Under the pieces are notes generated by a model. The model saw only the letters and a list, made by a program, of their open reading frames with translations, did no database searches and was not told the DNA's origin. From CAUUJV01 sp963545565 (GTDB lineage: Bacteria; Actinomycetota; Actinomycetes; Actinomycetales; Bifidobacteriaceae), in contig CAUUJV010000001.1 in the NCBI GenBank assembly GCA_963545565.1, positions 186,001-250,000 of the forward strand: DNA of 64,000 nucleotides, given 5' to 3'. Positions 1-7,927 of the stretch are shown in pieces. The translations under genes and the position numbers were made by a program. Numbering within the stretch: position 1 is the first letter of the stretch; the number at the start of each line of letters is the position of its first letter.

Positions 1-1
1 A

Positions 2-640
2 AAGCTTAACGAAACAACTTCAGCATTTGGCTCAACTGAGGCATGCTATACAGGGTCACAATGCCCAAGCGGAACACTAGTGCATCCAACATTCTTATAC
101 GAGTTGATATGGAATCTCATTGGTGCAGCTCTAATTATTTACTTCACGAAAATTATTGTGAAGAGATTTAAAGCTGGTACTTCGTTTGCTTTGTATGTTA
201 TGTGGTACACATTAGGACGTACATGGATTGAGGCATTGCGCATCGATTATGCTCATACAATTCTGGGAATCAGACTTAACGTATGGGTTTCTATGATTGT
301 TTTCGTCTGTGGAATTATTGCTTTTATTCTTATTCAGAGCAGGGGTGTTGCACAAGATATTGTGGTTGATAAACTCAACGCGGTTTCGGGGCTTGAAAAA
401 GAAGTTGAAAATGGCAAAATCTCAGTTGCCGATGTAAAGAAGCGCTTCAAAGAAGAAAATGAAAGAGCCGCGCAGGCAGCTAAAGAGCGTCATGAAGCCG
501 AAGTTCAGCAACGTAATGAGCGCAGAGCAGAGATTAAAGAAGCAAAGGCTAGAGTTGCTGCTAAGAAAGCTGCTCAAAACACAACCGAGCAAGAAGCTGA
601 TTCAGAATCTGATAATTCCAACGAAAAAGAGATTTCTTAG
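2..640 (+). CDS. lgt: Prolipoprotein diacylglyceryl transferase, C-terminal part (cut by window start)
   Basis: Lgt is an inner-membrane enzyme that moves diacylglycerol from phosphatidylglycerol to the lipobox cysteine of prolipoproteins. The frame is open from base 2, so the true start lies outside the window. The diagnostic HPTFLYE motif is at about residue 27 of the visible part, followed by hydrophobic segments and a GRTWIEALR segment typical of the family's last periplasmic region. The final 80 residues or so form a highly charged Glu/Lys/Ala-rich helix, probably a cytoplasmic coiled coil, which is longer than in E. coli Lgt. Charged tails of this kind are known on actinobacterial Lgt proteins. 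The gene leads into rpe after 27 bases on the same strand. Confidence 0.93.
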   Translation, partial: KLNETTSAFGSTEACYTGSQCPSGTLVHPTFLYELIWNLIGAALIIYFTKIIVKRFKAGTSFALYVMWYTLGRTWIEALRIDYAHTILGIRLNVWVSMIVFVCGIIAFILIQSRGVAQDIVVDKLNAVSGLEKEVENGKISVADVKKRFKEENERAAQAAKERHEAEVQQRNERRAEIKEAKARVAAKKAAQNTTEQEADSESDNSNEKEIS

Positions 641-667
641 TCACACACCATTTATAGAATGAGAGCT

Positions 668-1336
668 ATGAAGAACATCGAAATTGCACCAAGTATTTTA
701 TCTGCTGACTTTGTCAACCTTGAGCGTGAACTTAACGCTATTGCTACTGCTGACTTAGTTCATGTGGATGTGATGGATCATCATTTTGTTCCAAATCTCA
801 CCTTGGGCGAGCCAATTGTAAAGCGAATTTGCGAGGTTGCTCCTATCCCTGTGGATGCTCATTTAATGATTGAAGACCCAGACCGTTGGGCTCCTGAATT
901 TGCTAAGGCTGGTGCAGATTCCGTTACTTTCCATATGGGCGCAACTCACGCTCCTGTGCGTTTAGCTCGTCAGCTTCACGACATGGGTACGAAGGCTTGC
1001 TTTGCAGTTCGCCCTGCAGAACCAGTTGAGCCTATTTTTGACATTCTCTCTGAGTTTGACATGATTCTTATCATGACTGTTGAGCCTGGTTTTGGCGGTC
1101 AGAAGTTCCTAGATAATCAAATGGGCAAAGTTCGTCGTCTGCGTGATGAAATTACCCGCCGAGGCTTAGACACAAAGATTCAGGTTGACGGAGGTGTAAG
1201 TCCCTCTACAGCTCATATCGTGGCAGAGGCTGGTGCTGATGTTCTTGTGGCGGGTTCTGCTGTGTACGGCGCAGAAGATCCTGCTGAAGCTATTGCACAG
1301 ATTCGTGAAGCAGCACAGGCTGCATATCATGATTAA
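668..1336 (+). CDS. rpe: Ribulose-phosphate 3-epimerase
   Basis: The enzyme interconverts ribulose 5-phosphate and xylulose 5-phosphate in the pentose phosphate pathway and feeds the bifid shunt with transketolase and transaldolase, both encoded in this window. The (beta/alpha)8 signatures are all present: APSILSADF at the N-terminus, HVDVMD and HLM metal/acid-base residues, VEPGFGGQ, and VDGGVSPST near the C-terminus. The length of about 222 residues is normal. An in-frame ATG at 659 would add three residues. I chose 668 because family members begin two or three residues before the IAPSILSADF motif. Neither start has a strong Shine-Dalgarno sequence. The gene sits between lgt and hisE in an apparent operon. 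Confidence 0.95.
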   Translation: MKNIEIAPSILSADFVNLERELNAIATADLVHVDVMDHHFVPNLTLGEPIVKRICEVAPIPVDAHLMIEDPDRWAPEFAKAGADSVTFHMGATHAPVRLARQLHDMGTKACFAVRPAEPVEPIFDILSEFDMILIMTVEPGFGGQKFLDNQMGKVRRLRDEITRRGLDTKIQVDGGVSPSTAHIVAEAGADVLVAGSAVYGAEDPAEAIAQIREAAQAAYHD

Positions 1337-1365
1337 TTGTTTGTGATAATTATTAAGGATACCGT

Positions 1366-1629
1366 ATGAAAAGCTTTGAACAGCTTTATGCAGAACTTAG
1401 TGAGAAGGCTGAAAATCGCCCCAAAGGGTCTTTAACTGTTGACGAACTTGATAAAGGTACGCATTTTATCGGCAAAAAGATTCTTGAAGAAGCCGGCGAA
1501 ACATGGACTGCTGCTGAGTACGAAGGCGCTGATCGAACAGCCGAAGAGATGAGCCAGCTTATCTATCATGTTCAGGTAATGATGATTAAGCATGGCATTT
1601 CGCTTGAAGATTTGTATAAGTTCTTATAG
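1366..1629 (+). CDS. hisE: Phosphoribosyl-ATP pyrophosphatase
   Basis: HisE catalyses the second step of histidine synthesis, hydrolysing phosphoribosyl-ATP to phosphoribosyl-AMP and pyrophosphate. At 87 residues it is the stand-alone HisE form found in actinobacteria, not the HisIE fusion. The all-alpha pyrophosphatase pattern is visible: KKILEEAGETW, with acidic residues that bind magnesium, then EEMSQLIYHVQVMM. An AAGGA ribosome binding site precedes the ATG. hisG follows after 29 bases, so the first two enzymes of the pathway are co-expressed. The remaining his genes are not in this window, in line with their separate location in many actinobacteria. Confidence 0.95.
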   Translation: MKSFEQLYAELSEKAENRPKGSLTVDELDKGTHFIGKKILEEAGETWTAAEYEGADRTAEEMSQLIYHVQVMMIKHGISLEDLYKFL

Positions 1630-1658
1630 TCGCTAAGAATTAATGGGGGAGAGCATTT

Positions 1659-2510
1659 ATGCTCCGTATAGCAGTTCCAAATAAAGGTATGTTATCTGAA
1701 CCGGCATGGGAGATGCTTCATGAAGCTGGTTATAGTTTGCGCACCAATTCACGCCGACTAGTTGTAAAAGACGAGTTGAATGATGTTGAGCTTTTTTATT
1801 TGCGCCCACTGGATATTGCGGTTTATGTAGGCGCAGGCACAATCGATGTAGGCTTCACTGGGCGTGATATGCTTCTCAATTCTGGTGCTCAAGCTGTTGA
1901 GCATATGCCTTTGGGATTTGGTGGCTCAACTTTCCGTTTCGCTGCTCCACAAGCCTCTTCTATCGATTCTCTTGAAGATATAGAAGGCAAACGAGTGGCC
2001 ACATCATTCGATAAGCTTGTCAATGATTATTTAACTGAGCGTGGTATCCATGCTCATATTACGCATCTAGACGGTGCAGTTGAATCTTCTGTTCAGCTGG
2101 GTGTTGCAGATCTTATTGCTGATGTGGTTTCTACCGGAACAACTTTACGTAATGCAGGACTTCGTATTTTTGAAGAACCTATCTTGAAGTCTGAGGCTAT
2201 TTTAGTGCGTTCTCCACGTATTGCTGCAGATAGTCCTGAGCTCTCTGTGCTTGAACGCCGCCTTCAGGGAGTTCTTACTGCACATCGCTACGTGCTTATG
2301 GATTATGATATTCCAACTGATAAAGTCTCTGCAGCAGTTGCAATTACTCCAGGCTTTGAATCCCCAACGGTTTCGCCATTGCATAACTCTGCGTGGTCAG
2401 CTGTGCGTGCGATGGTTCCTCGCTCAGATGTGAATGCGTTGATGGATAAGCTCTATTCTGTAGGAGCTCGCGCTATTATCGTCACATCTATCCAAGCTTC
2501 TCGAATGTAG
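1659..2510 (+). CDS. hisG: ATP phosphoribosyltransferase, long form
   Basis: HisG condenses ATP with PRPP, the first committed and feedback-controlled step of histidine synthesis. The 283 residues match the long hexameric form. Residues 1 to about 205 form the bilobal catalytic domain, with the PRPP-binding stretch DVVSTGTTLRNAGL near residue 160. Residues from about 210 form the ACT-like regulatory domain that senses histidine (GFESPTVSPL, ending SVGARAIIVTSI). Because the regulatory domain is present, the HisZ accessory subunit is not needed. A strong GGGGGAG ribosome binding site lies before the ATG. It forms a unit with hisE upstream and pgsA 8 bases downstream. Confidence 0.96.
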   Translation: MLRIAVPNKGMLSEPAWEMLHEAGYSLRTNSRRLVVKDELNDVELFYLRPLDIAVYVGAGTIDVGFTGRDMLLNSGAQAVEHMPLGFGGSTFRFAAPQASSIDSLEDIEGKRVATSFDKLVNDYLTERGIHAHITHLDGAVESSVQLGVADLIADVVSTGTTLRNAGLRIFEEPILKSEAILVRSPRIAADSPELSVLERRLQGVLTAHRYVLMDYDIPTDKVSAAVAITPGFESPTVSPLHNSAWSAVRAMVPRSDVNALMDKLYSVGARAIIVTSIQASRM

Positions 2511-2518
2511 TTTGCTTT

Positions 2519-3154
2519 ATGAGCAAAAGCAGTTCGAAGGAAATTTTGACTGAGGAGAATATCGAGGACCTAAAACCCCGCGATATTGTTTTTACTATTC
2601 CTAACTTCATTAGTTTGTTAAGAATTCTCTCAATTCCTCTTATTGCTGTGCTCATCGCTCACCGTCAGCTTATTGTTGCAATTGTCATTCTTGCATTTTC
2701 TGCTGCGTCTGATGGCTTAGACGGCTATATTGCCCGTCGCTTTAATCAGATTAGTAAAATTGGACAAATCTTAGATCCAATTGCAGATAGACTCCTTATT
2801 ATTCTTTCGGTCACAGCATTAGGAGTAAATGGAGTCATTCCGTGGTGGGTACTCGTTGTTGTTGCTCTTCGAGATTTTGTTTTAGGGATTGAGATACTCA
2901 TACTCGCGCAGAGTGGATATGGTCCTTTGCCTGTTCATTTCGTGGGGAAGGTTGGGACCGCATTACTTCTCGTAGTTATTCCAGTATTTATTGTTTCTGA
3001 GATGAGCACTGGAACATTGTTCCATTTATTGCATTTGGTGGGAATTGCAATTTCTCTTTGGGCTCTACCATTGTATTGGTTGGCAGGAATTATTTATATA
3101 ATGCAAGGGTATCGTTTACTCCACGGAAAGTTGAACGAGCAGGAGAAGAATTAG
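2519..3154 (+). CDS. pgsA: CDP-alcohol phosphatidyltransferase, probably phosphatidylglycerophosphate synthase
   Basis: This integral membrane enzyme most likely transfers the phosphatidyl group of CDP-diacylglycerol to glycerol 3-phosphate, the route to phosphatidylglycerol. The CDP-alcohol phosphotransferase signature is complete at about residues 64-90: DGLDGYIAR, then G and two aspartates in GQILDPIADR. N-terminal IPNFISLLRI is typical of PgsA. Five or six hydrophobic segments follow. The gene is the counterpart of Mycobacterium Rv1822 (pgsA2), judged by the downstream genes (DUF881, Sbp, DUF881, FHA, MerR). Cardiolipin synthase of the eukaryotic type is an alternative. Lgt, which uses phosphatidylglycerol, lies a few genes upstream. 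Confidence 0.88.
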   Translation: MSKSSSKEILTEENIEDLKPRDIVFTIPNFISLLRILSIPLIAVLIAHRQLIVAIVILAFSAASDGLDGYIARRFNQISKIGQILDPIADRLLIILSVTALGVNGVIPWWVLVVVALRDFVLGIEILILAQSGYGPLPVHFVGKVGTALLLVVIPVFIVSEMSTGTLFHLLHLVGIAISLWALPLYWLAGIIYIMQGYRLLHGKLNEQEKN

Positions 3155-3155
3155 A

Positions 3156-4124
3156 ATGCAGGGCGAAAAGTACGATTACTTTCCTCCTGAAAGTGTAGGG
3201 AGGATTCACCGCCGCGCTATTTTTTCTTCTGATATCTTTCGCCTCGAATCTCATTCGATTGATCAAGACAATCGTGTTTCTTCACGTTCAAGACTAAAAG
3301 GACAGGGACACAGAGAATCTTCTTCCCATTTGCTGGACGATCTTATTAATCATCCAATGGATCCCCTTTTTGAAGATTCAACGCTGACTGTTCATATGAT
3401 GACTCCAGCGCGTCGATGGTTAACACGAATTGTGAGCTTTATCTTGTGCATCTTTGTAGGAATTATGGGAGCACAGGCCATAAGAGTTTTGCAGATAAAT
3501 ACACGCGAGAAAATACGTGCTGAGTTGGCGTCTCAACTTACAACCCGTGTGGAAGAAGCTGATAAAGAAGAGAAAGAAGTTTCAGCACTACGCGCAAAAA
3601 TCAGTGCCCTTATCTCTTCTCAGAGTAACTCTTCTAATGATGCCTCAATAAACCGAACGCAAATGATGAATGCAACCACGAAAGTGTCTGGTAGGGGTAT
3701 AACCATGACGCTTAGCAATACGGTGAAAACGTCAGATGATGATTCAGATTCAGCGCGAGTTACAGACGGTCAAAGCGCTGGCAATGTGAGCGACATTATT
3801 TTGCAAGTTTTAGTTTCACGTTTATGGGCTGGCGGGGCAGAAGCAATTAGTGTCAACAATGTGCGTTTGGGGCCACAGACGTCTATCCGTCTTGCTGGCG
3901 AGAGTATTCTCGTTGGCGTAACCGTAGTCTCAAGTCCATACAAGATTAAAGCGATTGGTAAACAATCTACATTGACGTCAATGATTGATGAAAAACATAA
4001 TCCTAAGTTCTATAAACAACTTAAGACTGCTGGTATAAGTGCATCAATCACTAATTCACAAAAATTAACTTTGAAGGCTGTTTCGTCAGCAAAGCTTGAT
4101 TATGCACACAGGAAGAAGAAGTAA
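3156..4124 (+). CDS. DUF881 family membrane-anchored protein (first copy)
   Basis: Function is not established. The first 85 residues or so are hydrophilic, then a single membrane segment (RIVSFILCIFVGIMGAQA) is followed by a coiled-coil stretch rich in Lys/Glu and by the DUF881 domain with its ITMTLSNT strand, a variable acidic loop, and the ILVGVTVVSSPYKIKAIG core. The topology therefore puts the DUF881 domain outside the membrane. The long N-terminal cytoplasmic tail is larger than in the second copy. In mycobacteria the matching genes are Rv1823 and Rv1825. A cell-envelope or division role is suspected from this context but unproven. One base separates it from pgsA, and sbp starts directly after its stop. 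Confidence 0.85.
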   Translation: MQGEKYDYFPPESVGRIHRRAIFSSDIFRLESHSIDQDNRVSSRSRLKGQGHRESSSHLLDDLINHPMDPLFEDSTLTVHMMTPARRWLTRIVSFILCIFVGIMGAQAIRVLQINTREKIRAELASQLTTRVEEADKEEKEVSALRAKISALISSQSNSSNDASINRTQMMNATTKVSGRGITMTLSNTVKTSDDDSDSARVTDGQSAGNVSDIILQVLVSRLWAGGAEAISVNNVRLGPQTSIRLAGESILVGVTVVSSPYKIKAIGKQSTLTSMIDEKHNPKFYKQLKTAGISASITNSQKLTLKAVSSAKLDYAHRKKK

Positions 4125-4457
4125 ATGGCTGCTGTATTAGGTCTTATTATCGGCGTGATTGCTGGTCTCTTTTTCCAGCCAGATGTACCAGTATGGCTTC
4201 AACCATACTTACCAATTATGGTTGTAGCAGCAATCGACGCACTTTTGGGTGCTGCTAGGTCTTATTTTGAACGTAATTTTTCAGACCGAGTGTTTGTGAT
4301 TTCCTTCCTCTCTAATGTTATTACAGCTGTGCTCCTTGTTTTCTTAGGAACTCAGCTTGGCGTAGGCACACAGTTGACAACAGCAGTAATTGTGGTTCTT
4401 GGAATTCGTATTTTTACTAACGTGTCTGCTATTCGACGCTTTATTTTCAGAGCGTAG
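4125..4457 (+). CDS. sbp: Small basic protein (Sbp/DUF1290 family)
   Basis: A 110-residue membrane protein with about three hydrophobic segments (AAVLGLIIGVIAGL, PIMVVAAIDALLGAARS, VISFLSNVITAVLLVFLG) ending in IRRFIFRA. It matches the Sbp family, named after the small protein near the ftsA-ftsZ cluster of Bacillus. The biochemical role is unknown. Its position between two DUF881 genes is the same as in mycobacteria (Rv1824), which suggests that the three products act together at the membrane. It begins immediately after the stop of the preceding gene, so translational coupling is likely. The AGGAAGAAG ribosome binding site lies inside the end of that gene. Confidence 0.87.
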   Translation: MAAVLGLIIGVIAGLFFQPDVPVWLQPYLPIMVVAAIDALLGAARSYFERNFSDRVFVISFLSNVITAVLLVFLGTQLGVGTQLTTAVIVVLGIRIFTNVSAIRRFIFRA

Positions 4458-4475
4458 AACTGTGGGGATTAAGCT

Positions 4476-5354
4476 ATGGCAGCTCGACATATAGGAAACT
4501 CAAAAAAAGCTTCATCGCCATCATCTTCAACTACAACGCATTTTTCGCGACAATCTCTGCGTAGAAAAAATAAAGGTAAAAAGCACGAGGAAGATGACAC
4601 TTCGACGGGAGCTTTTCCTGTAGTCCCTCGGCGTAAACGTGGTCGATTTGTACGCGCAGTGAACGGGCGCTCATCAAGCATTGGCAATAAGATTGTGACT
4701 TCCTTGCTCATTGTTGTGCTTTGTGCGCTTTTGGGATACGGTTATGTTGCTCAAAACCGCGCTACAGATACGTCATATAGTTCGTTAAGTGAAGATGAGC
4801 TTGTGCGTTTATTGGATGAAACAAATAACTCTATTACGAAGCTCGAACAGCAGAGCAATACGCTGTCGAAGCAGCTAAAATCCGTTCAGAGAGCTGCGAA
4901 TAAACAAGCACAGATTGAAAAATTGGCTGAGGAGAATGCTGAAGTTGATGGTATTTTGTCAGGCACATTGCCAGCAACAGGAAAGGGCGTAATTATCACT
5001 ATTTCCAAAGCATCAAAGATTGATGCAGCTATTTTGTTTAATCTCATTGAAGAGTTGCGCAATGCTGGCGCTGAAGTTATCGATTTAGATGGTGTGCGCG
5101 TAGTGACATCGACATATGTTGTAGACACGCGTGATGGATTGATGTCTGACGGTTCATACCTCAGCACGCCATACGTTATTAAGGCGATTGGAAATCCTAC
5201 ATCATTAAATAATGCTGTTGAAATTGCAGGTGGAGTCGGCTCTAAGATGCGTGTTCAATACAAAGCAAAAGTTAAAGTAGAGCAGTCCAATAGTGTAAGT
5301 ATTACGTCACTTCACGCTGCAAGTTCCTACACATATGCAAAGACGGTAGAATAA
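4476..5354 (+). CDS. DUF881 family membrane-anchored protein (second copy)
   Basis: A paralogue of the gene two positions upstream. It has a strongly basic N-terminus (RRKNKGKK, RRKRGRF), one membrane segment near residues 70-90 (IVTSLLIVVLCALLGYGYV), a coiled coil (about residues 110-155) and a DUF881 domain with GKGVIITISKAS, DLDGVRVV and TPYVIKAIGNP. The role is unknown. The mycobacterial counterpart is Rv1825. The paired arrangement with Sbp is conserved widely in actinobacteria, and a division- or wall-linked complex is a plausible inference only. Five bases separate its stop from the FHA gene, where mycobacteria carry gcvH instead. Confidence 0.85.
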   Translation: MAARHIGNSKKASSPSSSTTTHFSRQSLRRKNKGKKHEEDDTSTGAFPVVPRRKRGRFVRAVNGRSSSIGNKIVTSLLIVVLCALLGYGYVAQNRATDTSYSSLSEDELVRLLDETNNSITKLEQQSNTLSKQLKSVQRAANKQAQIEKLAEENAEVDGILSGTLPATGKGVIITISKASKIDAAILFNLIEELRNAGAEVIDLDGVRVVTSTYVVDTRDGLMSDGSYLSTPYVIKAIGNPTSLNNAVEIAGGVGSKMRVQYKAKVKVEQSNSVSITSLHAASSYTYAKTVE

Positions 5355-5359
5355 AACAC

Positions 5360-5800
5360 ATGACTATTCCTCTTCCAACCGCTGGTGAGACCACAAGCAT
5401 TGGTATTCCAGCTATTACGATTCCTGTAACATCAACTGGTGAACGCCCGCTTACTCAAGAAGACTTTGATACAATTGCTCGTCTTGATGATACTGCGGCG
5501 CTTCTTATCTCGACGCGTGGCCCGATTGCAGGGTCTCGATATCTACTTGATGAAGATGAAATTTCTGTTGGAAGAGACCCTAAGGAAGATATTCTACTTG
5601 ACGATTCAACAGTTTCTCGCCAACATGCATTCTTCCGTAGAGTCAATGGTGAATTTCATGTGATTGATGCTGGAAGCTTAAATGGCACGTACGTGAATCG
5701 AGAACGGGTGGACGAGATTGCTCTCCACAATGGTGATGAGGTTATGATTGGGAAGTTCAGACTTGTGTTCTTCACAAAGTCTGCTGTTGTCTCTTCCTAG
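5360..5800 (+). CDS. garA: FHA-domain phospho-switch protein, GarA/OdhI family
   Basis: Members of this family bind and inhibit 2-oxoglutarate-using enzymes. Phosphorylation of a threonine pair near the N-terminus by PknB or PknG makes the FHA domain fold back on it and releases the targets. Here the motif ETTS occurs at residues 10-13, as in GarA and OdhI, although the next two residues are Ile-Gly in place of Val-Phe. The FHA domain spans about residues 60-140 with the key features SVGRDP, DSTVSRQHAFF, GSLNGTYVNRE and GDEVMIGKFRLVF. Gene order (DUF881, FHA, MerR) equals that of mycobacterial garA. Bifidobacteria lack a 2-oxoglutarate dehydrogenase, so the target here is unclear. Nitrogen metabolism is an inference. 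Confidence 0.87.
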   Translation: MTIPLPTAGETTSIGIPAITIPVTSTGERPLTQEDFDTIARLDDTAALLISTRGPIAGSRYLLDEDEISVGRDPKEDILLDDSTVSRQHAFFRRVNGEFHVIDAGSLNGTYVNRERVDEIALHNGDEVMIGKFRLVFFTKSAVVSS

Positions 5801-5857
5801 TTCTTCACAAATAGGGCTTTAAACTACATATAGGTAGTTTCGACATTGGAGATAGAG

Positions 5858-6520
5858 ATGGAAGTTAATCACGAACGTCCTCAGCTACAGTTGCATGTTC
5901 GCTTGGAAGATCGTGAGGATTTAAGAGCTCATGATGCTGTACAAGGTGCTTTGTTTGAAACAGAGGAGGTTCTCGAAGCAAAGCGTGGATACCGTGGGAC
6001 TGTAGCCTCAAAAGTTGCAGGCATTACGTATCGTCAGCTTGACTATTGGGCAAGGAAACAAATTCTCGTACCTTCATTGAATCCATCTCATGGTTCAGGA
6101 ACGCGTCGCTTATACTCATTCAAAGACGTTGTCATTCTGGCAGTATCGAAGAGATTACTGGATGCGGGTGTGAATCTTAATAATGTTACCAAGGCAATTG
6201 GCTTCTTAACACAGCGTTCTACTTCAGCTCTTGAAAATATTGTGATTGTGTGTGACGGTGATAACGTGCAGGAGTGCACTGAAAATAGTCAGATGCTTGA
6301 CCTTATGAACAAAGGTAATGCTGTTTTTGGTGTTTCTGTTGGAGCCTTATGGCATCAAATGGAGGAAGCACTTGAGACTGAGAACTATGTGAACCTTGAG
6401 AATAAGGCTGTGCGGGTTAATACTGGTAATGCTATTGATGAACTAGCAGAACGCCGATTGCGCCACAAGCTTGAGGTACAAAAAGCTCAGCGCAACGAAC
6501 GAACTTCTCTCGCAGTTTAA
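5858..6520 (+). CDS. MerR family transcriptional regulator (Rv1828-like)
   Basis: A DNA-binding regulator with a winged-helix MerR domain at about residues 40-115: VAGITYRQLDYWARK is the recognition region, followed by GTRRLYSFKDVVIL and VNLNNVTKAI. The C-terminal part (about residues 120-220) resembles the Rv1828/FtsR group rather than metal-sensing MerR proteins, since there is no metal-binding cysteine cluster. In corynebacteria the orthologue FtsR activates ftsZ; whether that holds here is inferred from synteny. A TTG at 5846 would add four residues. I prefer ATG 5858 because GGAGATAGAG lies just before it. A strong terminator follows, closing the operon. Confidence 0.86.
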   Translation: MEVNHERPQLQLHVRLEDREDLRAHDAVQGALFETEEVLEAKRGYRGTVASKVAGITYRQLDYWARKQILVPSLNPSHGSGTRRLYSFKDVVILAVSKRLLDAGVNLNNVTKAIGFLTQRSTSALENIVIVCDGDNVQECTENSQMLDLMNKGNAVFGVSVGALWHQMEEALETENYVNLENKAVRVNTGNAIDELAERRLRHKLEVQKAQRNERTSLAV

Positions 6521-6537
6521 CTTGAACTTTTTTGACG

Positions 6538-6562
6538 AAGACCGCACTTGTGCGGTCTTTTG
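6538..6562 (+). terminator. Rho-independent terminator after the lgt-merR operon
   Basis: A perfect 10-bp inverted repeat (AAGACCGCAC / GTGCGGTCTT) with a 2-base gap is followed by TT, 17 bases after the MerR stop codon. In practice the loop would open to about 8 bases. Confidence 0.9.
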
Positions 6563-6642
6563 TATATGTGGTCGAAATACGTAAGAAGTGTGCAACAGCT
6601 ATATCAAATCTGACATAACGTACATTATCGGCTAAATATATA

Positions 6643-6699
6643 TCTAAAAATAAAAAGAAAAACCAGTGGCTTACGAAGCATGTTCCGTAAGCCACTGGT
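6643..6699 (-). terminator. Terminator for the rbpA-HAD phosphatase unit
   Basis: A perfect 14-bp inverted repeat (6662-6675 and 6686-6699) with a 10-base loop, followed on the minus strand by a T-rich tract (complement of 6643-6661). It lies just downstream of the HAD phosphatase stop and faces the plus-strand terminator of merR. Confidence 0.9.
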
Positions 6700-6715
6700 C
6701 GTTATAAAAACTAAA

Positions 6716-7480
6716 CTATTGCGCAAAATGACTATTGACGATGTTTGGTAAATCAGAAATCGTCTGCGCAACATAATCTACATTGTGCTCTTCAAATTCG
6801 CCTGGTTCTGCAAAACCCCAGCCGCATGCAATAACTTTGAGACCGGTCTCGTGAGCTCCATCAAAGTCTGTCCAACGGTCGCCAACCATAATTGCCTGAT
6901 CACCGTTTTCAAAATTCACAGGAAGCTCTTTACACGCGTGAAGAATAACTTGATCCTTATGTAAACGCGACTTATCGTTTCCCTCAGAAGCGCCATAAAC
7001 AGCATCAACATAATCCGTAAGACCAAAGTGTGCGCATACGCTGTTAGCTTCGCTTTGAGGTTTGCACGTAGCAACTGCCAATGTATAACCGTCATTTCGA
7101 AGCTGAGTCAAGGCTTGTGGAATTCCTGGAAATACTTCGCAAATAAATTTTCCTGGAATCTTTTCTCCAGAGTTTATAGGATCATCGAAGAATGGATAAA
7201 TATATGTAGATCGGAAAACCTGAACAGCATGATCCGCCTCAGCATCATTAGGAAAACCATTTGCTTTGAAAGAGTCAAACAATGGAGGTCCAATAAATTT
7301 ATCCAGCGTTGATTGTGGTGGCACTTCCCTATTTAATTGAGAATAAGTCTCACGTACGGATGCAAAAATGCCCTCATCTGACTTAGTTAAAGTGCCATCT
7401 AAATCAAGGAGCACTACTTTTGAGGGCATTTTGACCGATTCAGTATGGGTGTTAGCATCAGCATTTTTGAAATTATTCAT
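6716..7480 (-). CDS. HAD-family phosphatase, phosphoglycolate-phosphatase-like
   Basis: A haloacid-dehalogenase hydrolase of about 254 residues. Motif I is DLDGTLTKS near the N-terminus, giving the nucleophile Asp and general acid Asp. Motif II is the Thr in AVATCKPQSE, motif III the Lys of the region around NDKSRLHKDQ, and motif IV GDRWTDFDGA. The helical cap between motifs I and II is of the Gph/PpaX type, so small phosphate esters are the likely substrates, though the true one cannot be read from sequence. The frame extends upstream to 7498 inside rbpA. I chose ATG 7480 because it overlaps the rbpA stop by 8 bases, a normal coupling arrangement. Confidence 0.85.
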   Translation of the reverse strand: MNNFKNADANTHTESVKMPSKVVLLDLDGTLTKSDEGIFASVRETYSQLNREVPPQSTLDKFIGPPLFDSFKANGFPNDAEADHAVQVFRSTYIYPFFDDPINSGEKIPGKFICEVFPGIPQALTQLRNDGYTLAVATCKPQSEANSVCAHFGLTDYVDAVYGASEGNDKSRLHKDQVILHACKELPVNFENGDQAIMVGDRWTDFDGAHETGLKVIACGWGFAEPGEFEEHNVDYVAQTISDLPNIVNSHFAQ

Positions 7481-7820
7481 AGTCAGGGAACCAACCACTA
7501 CGTTTCATCTGGAGGCGCTTGTCAAGAAGCTCTTTAAGTTCTTCTTCGCTACGACGCTCAAGAAGCATATCCCAGTGCGTGCGCGTTGGCTTTGTAATTT
7601 CATCAGCTTCTGAATTTGTAGAATCTTCACGTTTTGCAATTTGACCACAGCGGCACTCCCATTCATTAGGAATTTCAGCGCCTTCTGCTAGAGGAAGAAT
7701 TGTACGATGACCCTTTGGGCATACATATGCCACTTCTTTACGGGCAGCAAAGTCAACGTTATCATCTGATTCCAGTGATTTTGCACCGATACTCATACCT
7801 CTGAGCGAGCGTTCTGCCAT
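7473..7820 (-). CDS. rbpA: RNA polymerase-binding protein RbpA
   Basis: RbpA is an actinobacterial transcription factor that binds RNA polymerase and group I/II sigma factors and stabilises open complexes. At 115 residues it has the expected parts: a flexible N-terminus (ERSLRGMSIGAKSLE), the core beta domain with the pseudo-zinc site CPKGH and CRCGQ around residues 32-60, the basic linker and the C-terminal sigma-interacting helices (SEEELKELLDKRL). A strong AAGGAGGA ribosome binding site precedes the ATG. It is probably the first gene of a two-gene unit with the HAD phosphatase. Essential or near-essential status is known in mycobacteria. Confidence 0.95.
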   Translation of the reverse strand: MAERSLRGMSIGAKSLESDDNVDFAARKEVAYVCPKGHRTILPLAEGAEIPNEWECRCGQIAKREDSTNSEADEITKPTRTHWDMLLERRSEEELKELLDKRLQMKRSGWFPDYE

Positions 7821-7927
7821 ACTTCCTCCTTATGCGAGCCAAATATCTACGTTATCAAACTGAAAAGACTAGTGTTTTATTCCATTTTTGTTTGCGCAGT
7901 AATTACTAATTACTATTAGTTGTTTTG

